A stretch of 60,553 nucleotides of DNA from Chitinophagaceae bacterium UBA4407. Lineage in GTDB: Bacteria; Bacteroidota; Bacteroidia; Chitinophagales; Chitinophagaceae. This document shows, piece by piece, positions 10,101-18,400 of the stretch. Positions within the stretch are counted from its first letter, which is position 1; each line of letters starts with the position of its first letter. The stretch is from NCBI GenBank assembly GCA_002390845.1, contig DGQT01000107.1, positions 1 through 60,553 of the forward strand, in the 5' to 3' direction. The notes beneath the pieces were generated by a model. It searched no databases and was not told the DNA's origin. It was given only the letters and a program-made list of their open reading frames with translations. The position numbers and the translations under genes were made by a program.

Positions 10101-12050
10101 AATACTGTTTACTATTGGCGTGTAGCAGAAGACAGCGCAGAAAAACACTGGAATATTTTTTCATTTACACACAGGAACCCCGGTAACACAGGATTTGAAC
10201 AGGCGCATTTTTATCAGCACACGCAATCGGTATTAAATGATCTGGTACCCGATTCCGCAGCTCAGAATTTTAAGTTTGGTAATACCTATTCAAACCTGTT
10301 TGTACAGCATTCGATATATCCAACAAGCGGTACTGAAGATGATCAGTTTAGTATAACAATAAATGGCATTGTTGTTTCATGGAGTGCCTGTGTAGGAAGT
10401 TCAATCATTTTCAACATTTTTGATCCTGTTACCTTTAAGCCCATACTTAACACTACTTTTCCCTACAACGCAGGTGCTACCTGCGATTCTATGCGTCGCT
10501 TTAATTTTGAATACAGCACTCAAAGTTCTGCCACAAGGAAGAATGCTATGGACTTTCTTGATTACTATGTGCAAAATGGTTATTACGTCATTGCAAGAAA
10601 AATATATGACCTTGGTAACGCTGACTGGGCTCCTACGGTTTGGGCAAGGGATACACTAACTTATGGTCACAATAATTCTTTATACCACCGCTTAAAAGCA
10701 CAGGGAACTCAAATTGATTCCTTCACTTATCCACGTACGTTTGTTTTTGTATTTAAGAAGAATGATTCAGTTAGCTATAAACCTGTATCTGCATTTTCAA
10801 AGGGTTTATACGACAGGATTAGCCTTTCTCAAAACATTGCAGTGAGTGATACGGCAGGTACTGCAACATCACCTGCATTCGGGCCCGGTAAATCATGGAA
10901 TAAAGTAACATGGGCCGGTACCGCAGATAACAAAAACAATGTTACATCAATGGATGTGATTGCTGTTGATAAAAACGGAAGGGATTCTGTTTGCTATAAT
11001 ATTGATACGGCGCTACATGAGTTGAACATCTCTGCAATCAATGCTGCTGAATATCCTTTTGTAAAATTACGTATGCATACGCAGGATTCAATAACGCAAA
11101 AACCTTATCGCTTAAAAGACTGGAGTGTTGAGTTTGAGCCTGTACCCGAAGGTGCTCTTGCGTCAAATCTTGGCATCTCTCTACCCGACACACTGCTCTT
11201 TGCGCACGAAACCAACGTAGCTTACGATACACTAAAAGGATACATTGTATTTAAGAACATCAGCACCGCTGCTTTCGATCCGGTTAAAGTAAACCTGGTT
11301 CTGTACGATGCCAATAACAATCCGCAGAACTTCACATTACCGCGTACAAAGCCACTTGCTTCGGGCGACACAGTGCATATTTCTTTTATAGTAAATGTTA
11401 CGGAGTTGCCAGCAGGTACTTACAACTTATATCTTGATGTAAACCCCGGTAACGATCAGCCTGAACAATATCATTTCAATAATTTCCTGTATCACTATGT
11501 GGTTATTGAACGCGACCCTTTATTGCCGGTACACCTGCTCGACTTTACCGCAAAAGCAATAAATAAAAATGTGCAGTTGCAATGGAATGTAACAAGCGAA
11601 ATAAATACATCAAATTATTCGGTAGAGTTCAGCACTAATGGAAGTGTATTTAATGCAATTGCAAATATTCATGCTTCCGCAACAAATACACCTTTTAAAA
11701 AATACAGCTTCCTGCATACCAGTCCGGTAAATGGTAAAAATTTTTACAGGATTAAGATGTTGGATAAAGATGGCAGTTTTGTTTATTCGCCAATACGGGT
11801 TGTAAGCTTTAGCAATACAGAAGTTCAGGTGTACCCCAACCCTACAAAGGGGTTGCTGAATATTGTTTTAAACAGTGATAACCTGGGTACTGTAAAACTT
11901 GTTGTAATGGATGCTGCGGGCAGGCAGTTGCAACAGCAAACATTTACAGGAAATGCAACACTGGATATCAGCAGGCTTTCGGCAGGTATGTATATTATTC
12001 ATATAAACGATGGGGTTCAGGTGCGCTCATTTAAAGTTTATAAAGAATAA
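7152..12050 (+). CDS. C25-family (gingipain-like) cysteine peptidase with T9SS sorting domain
   Basis: A 1632-residue exported protease. A signal peptide (IFYLVIFSAFLLKAGAQ) is followed by a large N-terminal region. The C25 catalytic domain spans about residues 390-800, with the likely catalytic His at 656 in EYFGHSSSS and Cys at 686 in IVNGCLAGNIF; the 30-residue spacing is like that of gingipains. After the domain ends (YTLHGDPALVMN) there are CARDB/immunoglobulin-like repeats (about 800-900 and 1370-1450). The C-terminus is a type A T9SS sorting domain (VYPNPTKGLLNIVLN, ending GVQVRSFKVYKE). It should cross the outer membrane by T9SS and become surface-attached or released. Similarity to PorU, the T9SS sortase, is possible, but PorU itself lacks a sorting domain, so a secreted protease is the better call. 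Confidence 0.9.
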   Translation: MRKSIFYLVIFSAFLLKAGAQSYNNEWIDYNKTYYKFKVGPFGYDIVGAPVKKGAVRINQPALAAAGLGNIPAEQFQLMRDGEEVPLYISNVSGILGPTDFIEFWGEIANGKTDKGLYRDASMQLSDYWNLETDSAAYFLTVNATGLNKRFTQTTNDISSVSIAPEQNFMFTAGRYYRAYINGGFAFYLEQYLYSSSYDLGEGFSSRPVHNNTSYLGNTELPQGFPRLYLDTTGPAMTAKFNMVGNSPEERSVKILLNNDSLTQVRMDFFQSKSLSVHNIAANKIKNDTANFRLQNLSIVPEDEFRVASIELQYPRKFNFGATSAFEFIIAASDSGRYLKIANFNRGLSNAVLYDLTNGKRYTADLSITDTLQFLLEPSAKPYQLALVKADGSAAKTIGSIQQTQMVNYGEAANQGNYLIISNPAIYGSGTSNYVQQYSDYRSSDTGGKFNTKIVDIHQLEDQFAFGVTMHPLAIKKFLSYARSHFTEKPSYVFLIGKGVSYTAYRYSTTDPFTAKINLVPVFGSPGSDNLLSSDNYDPVPATPIGRLSAVSPAEVGAYLEKIKQYESVQRDTSQTLANKEWMKKVLQLAGANDPEIAYLIDSAMARYTDIIRDTSFGGTVINYSKTGDQGAYPSAVLNFTNEYNKGSAIVEYFGHSSSSTIDFSLDNPANYTNGGKYPMFIVNGCLAGNIFDYDVNRLNARLTLSEKFVLEPGHGAIGYLSSSSFGVLNYLDQFTQEFYRSIATTQYGKGFGNVTKEAIGKAFVLSDSNFYSRMHAEQYTLHGDPALVMNSFVLPDYIIDSSEIKVSPEYLTVANDSFSVKVPIHNIGRATGDSVHFSLVRKFPDGKTTIAYEGKLPAVNSKDSVTVKLPIVGNRDKGTTVITAIIDDNSSIDELSEGNNTASVAVKISTADLLPVSPYNYAIVNTDMVNLSASTAYAFDSVTQYVMELDTTALFNSPFKTTMQQVAPGGLIQFSNVSLSLNNTVYYWRVAEDSAEKHWNIFSFTHRNPGNTGFEQAHFYQHTQSVLNDLVPDSAAQNFKFGNTYSNLFVQHSIYPTSGTEDDQFSITINGIVVSWSACVGSSIIFNIFDPVTFKPILNTTFPYNAGATCDSMRRFNFEYSTQSSATRKNAMDFLDYYVQNGYYVIARKIYDLGNADWAPTVWARDTLTYGHNNSLYHRLKAQGTQIDSFTYPRTFVFVFKKNDSVSYKPVSAFSKGLYDRISLSQNIAVSDTAGTATSPAFGPGKSWNKVTWAGTADNKNNVTSMDVIAVDKNGRDSVCYNIDTALHELNISAINAAEYPFVKLRMHTQDSITQKPYRLKDWSVEFEPVPEGALASNLGISLPDTLLFAHETNVAYDTLKGYIVFKNISTAAFDPVKVNLVLYDANNNPQNFTLPRTKPLASGDTVHISFIVNVTELPAGTYNLYLDVNPGNDQPEQYHFNNFLYHYVVIERDPLLPVHLLDFTAKAINKNVQLQWNVTSEINTSNYSVEFSTNGSVFNAIANIHASATNTPFKKYSFLHTSPVNGKNFYRIKMLDKDGSFVYSPIRVVSFSNTEVQVYPNPTKGLLNIVLNSDNLGTVKLVVMDAAGRQLQQQTFTGNATLDISRLSAGMYIIHINDGVQVRSFKVYKE

Positions 12051-12089
12051 CTTAAATGGATGCTCATCCCTATAATTAATGTATGTTTT

Positions 12090-12160
12090 ATTTTTTTGAA
12101 CCAGGCATTTGTATTTCATGGCATCGTTCCTTGCGTCGCACATTTTTGCGTTCGGATTAT
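12090..12160 (+). repeat. Dispersed intergenic repeat, L end (pair with 12220..12290)
   Basis: Head TTTTTTTGAACCAGGC starts about 40 bases after the C25 peptidase stop. TTTCATGGCATCG follows and then the core CTTGCGTCGCACATTT. Confidence 0.85.
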
Positions 12161-12173
12161 TATTGAACAATGC

Positions 12174-12201
12174 GAATGGTAAATCGTAAATCGCAAACGA
12201 A
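12174..12201. repeat. Degenerate heptanucleotide array
   Basis: Four 7-base units (GAATGGT, AAATCGT, AAATCGC, AAACGAA) lie in the interior between the L and R ends of the repeat pair. Confidence 0.5.
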
Positions 12202-12219
12202 ATCGCGACTGACGATTAA

Positions 12220-12290
12220 AGTTCAAGCAGTTCAAGTGTGCGACGCAAGGAACGATGAGAAATGAAACTAAAGCCCGGTTCAAAAATCAA
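12220..12290 (-). repeat. Dispersed intergenic repeat, R end
   Basis: Core CAAGTGTGCGACGCAAGG, then AACGATGAGAAATGAA and the head GCCCGGTTCAAAAA. The head ends at the stop codon of the SDR gene (12287-12289). Its reverse complement matches the L end at 12090 over most of its length, giving inverted terminal repeats of about 50 bp around a 195-bp unit. Confidence 0.85.
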
Positions 12291-13105
12291 ATAAATAAAT
12301 CCTGGTAAAGTTTAGCTCTCGGCACTACTGAATATTTCTCAAGATCGGTAATACCTTCTGCCGCAAACACCTGTTCATCTATAAAAGTATTTCCGGTGCA
12401 TTGTGCGGATGGTTTGCCTAAAATATAGTAAGCAGCATCGGCAAGAATTTCAGGTGTACGGCTCATCTTCGCAAGTACTTCGCCACCCAATAAATTTCTT
12501 ACAGCAGCAGTATCAATGGTAGTTCTTGGCCACAAGGCATTCGATGCAATACCTGCATTTTTAAATTCGGCTGCCCAACCCAATGCCATCATACTCATAT
12601 TGTATTTTGTAATGGTGTATGCCACATGCGGGCCCAGCCATTTTGGGTCAATATTAACAGGGGGGGAGAGTGTGAGAATGTGTGCATTCGTTCCTTTCTT
12701 TAACCAGGGGATGCAATTCTTTACTACGAGAAATGTACCGCGTACATTAATACTTTGCATCAGGTCGAAACGTTTTGTTTCGGTTTGTTCCGTACCCGTT
12801 AATTGTATAGCAGATGCGTTGTTGATAACGATATCGATGCCACCAAATTTTTCGACTGCCTGTTGAACGGCTGATTGAATTTGTTCTTCGTAACGGATAT
12901 CAACCTGAACTGCCAAAGCTTTGCCACCGGCGGCTTCTACTTCTGCTGCCGCAGAAAATATGGTACCGCCAAGCTTTGGATTTTCTTCTGTACTCTTGGC
13001 CGCAATTACAATATTGGCACCTTCTTTTGCAAGGCGTAATGCAATGGCTTTACCAATACCACGGCTGGCACCGGTAATAAGAACGGTTCTGTTTTTAAAA
13101 CTCAT
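12287..13105 (-). CDS. SDR-family oxidoreductase (HSDL2-like)
   Basis: A 272-residue short-chain dehydrogenase/reductase using NAD(P). The Rossmann dinucleotide motif TGASRGIGKAIA is at residues 11-22. The NNAS motif is near 94 and the catalytic Tyr/Lys pair is in YTITK near 165-169. The pattern around NVRGTFLVVKNCIPWLKK and the proline-rich SPPVNIDPKWLGPHVAYT is that of the hydroxysteroid-dehydrogenase-like-2 group; the substrate is unknown. The gene lies 40 bases downstream of gmk on the same strand and probably shares its transcript. Its stop codon touches the head of a repeat copy. Confidence 0.88.
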   Translation of the reverse strand: MSFKNRTVLITGASRGIGKAIALRLAKEGANIVIAAKSTEENPKLGGTIFSAAAEVEAAGGKALAVQVDIRYEEQIQSAVQQAVEKFGGIDIVINNASAIQLTGTEQTETKRFDLMQSINVRGTFLVVKNCIPWLKKGTNAHILTLSPPVNIDPKWLGPHVAYTITKYNMSMMALGWAAEFKNAGIASNALWPRTTIDTAAVRNLLGGEVLAKMSRTPEILADAAYYILGKPSAQCTGNTFIDEQVFAAEGITDLEKYSVVPRAKLYQDLFI

Positions 13106-13145
13106 ACGGCATTCATGTTAATAGATAAAATTGAGCAAAAGGAAT

Positions 13146-13721
13146 TTATAAACCTAAGAATTCTTTTATCGCTGTCTCGGTTTCAGCGCAGGCTTTTTCA
13201 AGATCGGCATTCACAATAATTTTATCGAACTGGTCTTTAAAAGAAATTTCATAGGCCGCTTTACTTAAACGCGTTTGTATACTTTCGGCAGTTTCTGTGC
13301 CACGGCTTTCCAGTCTTTTTTTCAGTTCTTCAATTGATGGCGGTTCAATAAAAATAGACAACGTATTTTTTGAAAACTGTTTCTGCAAATCAATTGCACC
13401 TTTTATATCAATATCCAGAACAGGTGTTTTGCCCTGGCTCCAGATTCTTTGCAGCTCGCTTTTTAAAGTGCCGTAATATTTTCCTTCATACACCATTTCC
13501 CATTCAATAAAAGCATCTTCTTCTATCTTTTGCTGAAAGGCTTCAACACTTATAAAATAATATTCAATGCCATGCTGTTCATTGCCCCTTGCTGCCCTTG
13601 TTGTAGCAGAAATTGAAAATGAAAGCTGCGGGTATTTATTAAGTAAATATTTTGCAATGGAAGTTTTTCCTGCACCTGAAGGTGCCGTTATAATAATGAT
13701 TTTATGTTCCTGCAAATGCAT
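13146..13721 (-). CDS. gmk: Guanylate kinase
   Basis: Converts GMP and ATP to GDP and ADP, an essential cytosolic step of purine nucleotide salvage and synthesis. The protein has about 191 residues with the P-loop APSGAGKTS near the N-terminus. The GMP-binding segment includes TTRAARGNEQHGIEYYF, and AFIEWEMVYEGKYYGT is characteristic. IFIEPPSIEELKKRLESRG and the final region match the LID/CORE parts. I chose the ATG at 13721, since the longer frame needs a TTG start and adds eight residues not typical of the family. It is probably transcribed with the SDR gene. Confidence 0.95.
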   Translation of the reverse strand: MHLQEHKIIIITAPSGAGKTSIAKYLLNKYPQLSFSISATTRAARGNEQHGIEYYFISVEAFQQKIEEDAFIEWEMVYEGKYYGTLKSELQRIWSQGKTPVLDIDIKGAIDLQKQFSKNTLSIFIEPPSIEELKKRLESRGTETAESIQTRLSKAAYEISFKDQFDKIIVNADLEKACAETETAIKEFLGL

Positions 13722-13772
13722 GGTGATTTTATAATTGGTTTGCAAAGTAATACCAAAGAGTTGAGAGAATTG

Positions 13773-13803
13773 TTTGTAAATATCAACTGAGACCCTAAAT
13801 TTG
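13773..13803 (+). promoter_or_regulatory. Promoter of the tRNA-Lys/tRNA-Gln unit
   Basis: TTTG at 13773-13776, 19 bases, then TAAATTTG at 13796-13803. The expected start would be a few bases before the tRNA-Lys 5' end. Confidence 0.65.
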
Positions 13804-13813
13804 CACCCCCGCT

Positions 13814-13887
13814 GACTCCGTAGCTCAGTTGGTTAGAGCTACTGACTCTTAATCAGTAGGTCCAGGGTTCGAGTCCCTGCGGGGTCA
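13814..13887 (+). tRNA. tRNA-Lys (anticodon CTT)
   Basis: A complete cloverleaf of 74 bases. The acceptor stem GACTCCG/CGGGGTC includes one G-T pair. The D arm contains AGCTCAGTTGGTTAGAGCT. The anticodon stem ACTGA/TCAGT closes the loop CTCTTAA, giving anticodon CTT, and the T loop is GTTCGAGTC. The CCA end is not encoded. It is ten bases upstream of tRNA-Gln. Confidence 0.95.
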
Positions 13888-13897
13888 CTGGTTTTAT

Positions 13898-13968
13898 TGC
13901 CCGATAGTATAATGGTAGTACTTCAGATTCTGGTTCTGATTGTCTTGGTTCGAATCCAGGTCGGGTAA
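13898..13968 (+). tRNA. tRNA-Gln (anticodon CTG)
   Basis: A complete cloverleaf of 71 bases. The acceptor stem TGCCCGA/TCGGGTA has one G-T pair, and the D arm is AGTATAATGGTAGTACT. The anticodon stem TCAGA/TCTGA closes the loop TTCTGGT, giving anticodon CTG (codon CAG), and the T loop is GGTTCGAATCC. CCA is not encoded. It is co-transcribed with tRNA-Lys and followed by an intrinsic terminator. Confidence 0.93.
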
Positions 13969-13975
13969 CAATTTT

Positions 13976-14002
13976 AAAGCTCCCTTTTTCGGGAGTTTTT
14001 TA
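13976..14002 (+). terminator. Intrinsic terminator of the tRNA unit
   Basis: Stem CTCCC/GGGAG (13980-13984 with 13991-13995), extendable by A-T and G-T pairs, with a TTTTTC loop and a run of T from 13996. Confidence 0.8.
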
Positions 14003-14090
14003 TTTGGTACCAGCAGAAGAATAAGTATGAAGCTTTTGTTGTGTCACTCACTTGTACGGTTGGATTATGAATTGAGCTTTTATTTAAGCG
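14003..14090 (+). repeat. Dispersed intergenic repeat, L end
   Basis: Weak head (ATTTGGTACCAGC), then AAGTATGAAGC and the core variant GTTGTGTCACTCACTTGTAC, continuing into GGATTATGAATTGAGC. Confidence 0.8.
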
Positions 14091-14105
14091 TAGAACGAAG
14101 TGAGC

Positions 14106-14129
14106 CTTGTTGGCGCGGACGCCAACAAG
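14106..14129. repeat. Perfect 10-bp hairpin
   Basis: CTTGTTGGCG and CGCCAACAAG separated by CGGA. No T-run follows on either strand, so it does not look like a terminator. Confidence 0.7.
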
Positions 14130-14297
14130 AGCGAAAAAAACAGTGGTGCTTTGTTAGCTTCTGAATACTTCTGGCGTTAATTTATAATTATATATTTTTA
14201 GAAATTATGGTTGGCAACATTGACTTATTGTAGTGCACTGTTTTGTTCACCTGTTTTGTTTACCCTTCTATTTTTATTAATCCAGCTGTTTTAGGAG

Positions 14298-15116
14298 CTA
14301 TTTTTTTTCATCATTCAAATCATAATTTCCTCTTTCAAGAAAGCCCGATAATGTGTTTATCCTTTCCATAAGATGCGGAAGAGCTTTTTTAAATTCTGGC
14401 ACACGCGCAGCAAAATCATTCAAATAGTTAACACGGTGTTTCAAGAAAGATTTCAACCATGTAGCTTCGTTGATTCCATCTTTTGGAGTGCCGTTAAGTT
14501 CATCTTTTACTTCCTGAGACAACTTTTCGACTGCGTTACTACCAGAGTTAAATTCTGTATCATAAATAATCAAGCGACCTAAGTCTGTTTTTATTCCTAA
14601 TTGCCCAGACCATTTGTTAGCCTCAGAAAAGTATTTTTCTATCGTCAGACTGTCATCGCCCAATACAGTAGTTATTACACCCTTATCAAAGTAATTGACA
14701 ACTTGCTTGATTCTTGTATTTGGGTCTTTAGAAAGTTTAGAAAGAATTCCTGAAGCATAACTGCTTAAGTCTTTATCAGAGCCTTCAGCAATACTTTTTA
14801 CTACATTTATTCCTGCTGAATCATGCCTTATATCTATTAAATTGATGGCAAGTTTTTCATATCCCATTGTTGAAAATACCGCATAACCAAATTCTCTCTC
14901 TTTAGGGTTTTCAGAAGTTGCATACTTCATGCATTTCTCAAGAACTGTAATTGCATTAGAGTTAATATCAGAAGCTGTTTTTTGCTTTTGAATACTTATC
15001 TGGTTGTTATTATAAATATATGTTGCCATAAATCCGGCAATGGCAATAAACACTCCACTTAAACTTGACAGTTTATCAAAAAAGTCCTTTGTTTTTCCAT
15101 CCCCCTTTGTTTCCAT
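14298..15116 (-). CDS. Membrane-anchored protein with a GH46 chitosanase-like C-terminal lobe
   Basis: A 272-residue protein with one membrane helix near the N-terminus (residues 18-36). A predicted helical middle follows at about 45-160. The C-terminal region, about 178-267, resembles the C-terminal lobe of family 46 chitosanases as I remember them: LGRLIIYDTEFNSG, TPKDGINEATWLKSFLKHR, then FLERGNYDL. The N-terminal catalytic Glu and Asp segment of that family is not visible, so it may be a non-catalytic polysaccharide-binding descendant; this is inference. It has no close operon partner and lies between repeat ends at 14003 and 15434. I cannot name a function. Confidence 0.6.
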   Translation of the reverse strand: METKGDGKTKDFFDKLSSLSGVFIAIAGFMATYIYNNNQISIQKQKTASDINSNAITVLEKCMKYATSENPKEREFGYAVFSTMGYEKLAINLIDIRHDSAGINVVKSIAEGSDKDLSSYASGILSKLSKDPNTRIKQVVNYFDKGVITTVLGDDSLTIEKYFSEANKWSGQLGIKTDLGRLIIYDTEFNSGSNAVEKLSQEVKDELNGTPKDGINEATWLKSFLKHRVNYLNDFAARVPEFKKALPHLMERINTLSGFLERGNYDLNDEKK

Positions 15117-15434
15117 AAATTATCTTGAGTAATGAATAAAAATAGCGCAGAACGCTTGTATTACCGAAATAAATGTACTAAACAATATTCACTATCACTA
15201 TGTACTTATTTGCCCTTATAAACGTTTAAATCATTTTTTGTTTTAGCTTAAAATCAAAAGTAGCAATTATCAGCAGCGATTGGAAACAAAGATCCAGCCT
15301 ATGCTTTGCAATGTTTGCTATGTTGAAAATGAATCTGGGGTGGGCTGTTTTTTGTCGCCATAAAAGAGGAACCTTGAACCGAGCGTGGCAACAGCCGATG
15401 CCATAAAAAGCCAAAGCCGGGCTAATAAAAAAAA
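15117..15434. other. 318-base intergenic region
   Basis: AT-rich sequence and an R-type repeat copy at its right end, next to the sensor kinase stop codon. No gene is seen. Confidence 0.55.
15360..15434 (-). repeat. Dispersed intergenic repeat, R end, subfamily 2 core
   Basis: CCGAGCGTGGCAAC (complement of the GTTGCCACGCTCGG core), then GATGCCATAAAAAG and the head AAGCCGGGCTAATAAAA. It ends on the base before the sensor kinase stop codon. Confidence 0.8.
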
Positions 15435-18400
15435 TCACGCAATTGGTATAGTAAGTGTAATGCAGGTACCCTTGCCGGGTTTTGTTTCTATTTCAAATTT
15501 ACCTTTTATGGAATTCGCTCTTTGCTGCATATTTTTTAAACCGTTGCGGGAGTTGATGGCCTGCAGATCGAAGCCAATTCCATTGTCTGCAATGGTGGTT
15601 ACAATGTTTCGGTTGATATGCTGAATGGCGATGGCTGCATGGCTGCATTGTGAATATTTGGCAAGATTGTTTACCGCTTCTTTAAAGATCAGGAAATAAT
15701 CTTTGCGCATCTGCATGGGTATTTTAAGTTCATCGATTTCTTCTGATACCTTAAAAGTAAAATCAATATTTTTTGCTTCAAGCATTTCAACAGCATATTC
15801 CCTCATGCGGATGAGCATATTACTGAACCTGTCGTTATCTGGGTTTACTGACCAGATGATGTCATCCATCAGGTCGATCATGCGTTTGGATGTATCGCCG
15901 ATCCGTGAAAAAATTTCATCAGGATTCATGCGGGCATTTGTTTTGCCATCGTGTGCAATGCGGCTTAGCATGGCAATGCTGCTAAGTGCAGAACCTACAT
16001 CGTCGTGAAGGTCTTTGGCAATGCTGCTGCGCAAATTATAGAGCTTTAATATCTGCTTTACACGTATGCGGTAAATAGTATAAATGATTGCACAAAAAAC
16101 TAAAACGCACAAGGTGTAAAACCACCATGTTTGCCACCATGGCGGAATTATGATTACGGTTACGGTTACGGGAACATTATTCCATATACCATCATTGTTA
16201 GCGGCTTTTACTTTAAATGTATAATGGCCGGGTTTTATATCAGTATAGCCTGCAAAGCGCTGTGTGCCTGAATTGTTCCATTCATGATCTACGCCTTCAA
16301 GCTGATAGGCATATTTGTTGGCGGCGGAATTAATGTAGTTCAATGCAGCAAACTCAAATGAAAAAAAGTTTTGATTGTACTGCAGTACCAACCTGTTCTC
16401 TCTCCTGTACGTGTTGATGATGCCTGTATCGCCAAGACCGGTAAGCGTATTGTTGAATATTTTGATATTTGTAATTACAACAGGCGGAACAAATAAGTTT
16501 GGTGTAATACTGCCCGGCCTGAATGATACAACTCCGTTGTTTGTGCCGAAATATAGTGTGCCCTGGTTGCTGCTGGCAGCATTTGTTTGGAACTGTGCAG
16601 AGCTTAATCCATCTTCAATTCCATACGTTGCTATTCGTTTATCGTTGGTATTAAATTTTATAAGACCATTATTTGTTGCTACCCATAAATTTCCTGCGCT
16701 GTCTTCCTGTATACTTTTGATACCATCGCCGGATAAACCGCTTTGTAAAGTAAGCCGGCTGAAATTGTTTTTGGCAGCATTGTAGCGGTTTAAACCTGCT
16801 TTGGTTCCTATCCAGGTATTGTTATTGTGATCTGCAAAAGCAACAGTAATTCCATTGTTGCTTAGCGAAGCAGTATCTTTTTCATTGTTCCTGAAGGTAT
16901 TGATTACCATGCCATCTTTCATAAGAAACAAGCCGTTATCGGTACCGCACCAAAGCGTGTTGTTTGGGCCGGTACATAGCGTGCGGATAATATAATCTGA
17001 TACAACCAGCCGCTTCGGAGAAACATATACAGGCAGAACTGCTGTTGTTTTTGGATTAAAGCTGCATACGCCTTTATAAGTTCCCAGCCAGATGATACCA
17101 TTTTTATCTTCAGTTATGGTGTAAATATTGTTACTGGGTAAGCCTGTATACTTATCGGCCAAAATATGTACCCAACGTTGTTTATCGTAAATGTTTTTCA
17201 AAGTACCCGGAATCATATATAAGCCCCGCAGTAATGTGCCGATATAAATATCACCTGCACGGCTTTGGTAAAGCACGTTTACCTGGTTAAACGCAGCAGA
17301 AAAAGAAAGTGCTACTTTTTCATTCTTGTAAAACTGTCCTCCGGCGGGGCTGCTTATAATGCTGAGTGTGTCTGAATCGAAGCCAAGCCATAACCTGTTT
17401 TGTTTATCAGCCAGCAGTGCTGTTACAGCATGCCTGTTTTGTGGAAATGCATTTTCCGGAATTGGTACCGTACTGAAGCGGCTTTTTGAAGGGTTGTATT
17501 TTGATAACCCTTTTGCAGTACCAATCCAGATAACACCGGAACGGTCTTCGTATAAATTAAAAACTGCGCCATTTGGCAGATCGTAAGGCGACTGATCGTT
17601 ACCAATAAAGTGTTCGGCAGATTTTATTTCATTTGCAGGAGTAACGGTAAATTTAAACAGCCCCTGGTCATTGGTTGCCATCCATGCATTGCCTGAATGA
17701 TCTATAAAAAAATCGTTAAGCGCCCAGCCTTTCAAATTGTTGGTGCCAACTATTTGTGGCAAAAAGTGCTGCACTTTAACATTGGTTGCTGCCGTATTGT
17801 TTTGCCAGTAAATGTTATCAAGCATGCCGTTACCACAGATCCAGATATTATTGCTGCTGTCAGCAAATATTTTATAGACTGCATTTTTGGTAATGGAGTT
17901 GTTATTGTTCTCCATGTGAAAAAAATGCTTGAATTCTTTAGTGGCAGTTTGCAGTACATTCAAGCCGTTATAAGTGCCTACCCATGCACGCCCAAGCTGA
18001 TCAACACACACTGAAAATACCTGGTTATTGGATATGCTGTTGCTATCCTTATCATCGTGCTGAAAATGGGTGAACCGGTAAATGTTTTTTGTTTGCTTTG
18101 CGGTTGCTGTTTTTGAAAGCAGATCAAGCCCGCCACCGTAAGTGCCAACCAGCAAATTTCCTGAGAGGTCTTTTGCAAGTGCAAACACTTCGTTATTTGC
18201 AAGGGAATTATTATTGCTGCTATCGTGAAGAAAAACTTCAAACCGGTCATTTTCCGCATCATACCTGTTCAGGCCCTTGCGTGTGCCAATCCACAATGAT
18301 CCGTCATTATCTGTACATAAGGCATAGACCTCGTTATCAGAAAGTGAATGCTGGTCTCCGTTTTCATGCCGGTAAATAACGGATGAATAGCCATCGTATC

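Larger units (their letters stand above)
13969..14297. other. 329-base intergenic region after the tRNA genes
   Basis: Contains the tRNA terminator, an L-type repeat copy (14003-14090) and a perfect 10-bp hairpin at 14106-14129, then AT-rich sequence. No gene is seen. Confidence 0.6.

Noticed and set aside
7152..12050. Assignment of the C25 protein as PorU (T9SS sortase)
   Set aside because: It carries its own T9SS sorting domain and CARDB-like repeats, which the sortase lacks; it is better described as secreted cargo.
12090..12290. Repeat pairs as bidirectional intrinsic terminators
   Set aside because: The T-run precedes the stem on the transcript coming from the gene and the far side has A, so the usual stem-then-U order is missing; true terminators are found separately, next to some copies.
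14106..14129. Perfect hairpin as a terminator of the minus-strand gene at 14298
   Set aside because: On the minus strand the T-run lies before, not after, the stem, and the hairpin is about 170 bases beyond the stop codon.
13940..14164. 74-codon open frame overlapping tRNA-Gln
   Set aside because: It covers the tRNA 3' half, the terminator and a repeat copy, so it is a chance frame.
15226..15438. 70-codon minus-strand frame before the sensor kinase end
   Set aside because: It consists mainly of a repeat copy and ends in AT-rich sequence; no family resemblance.
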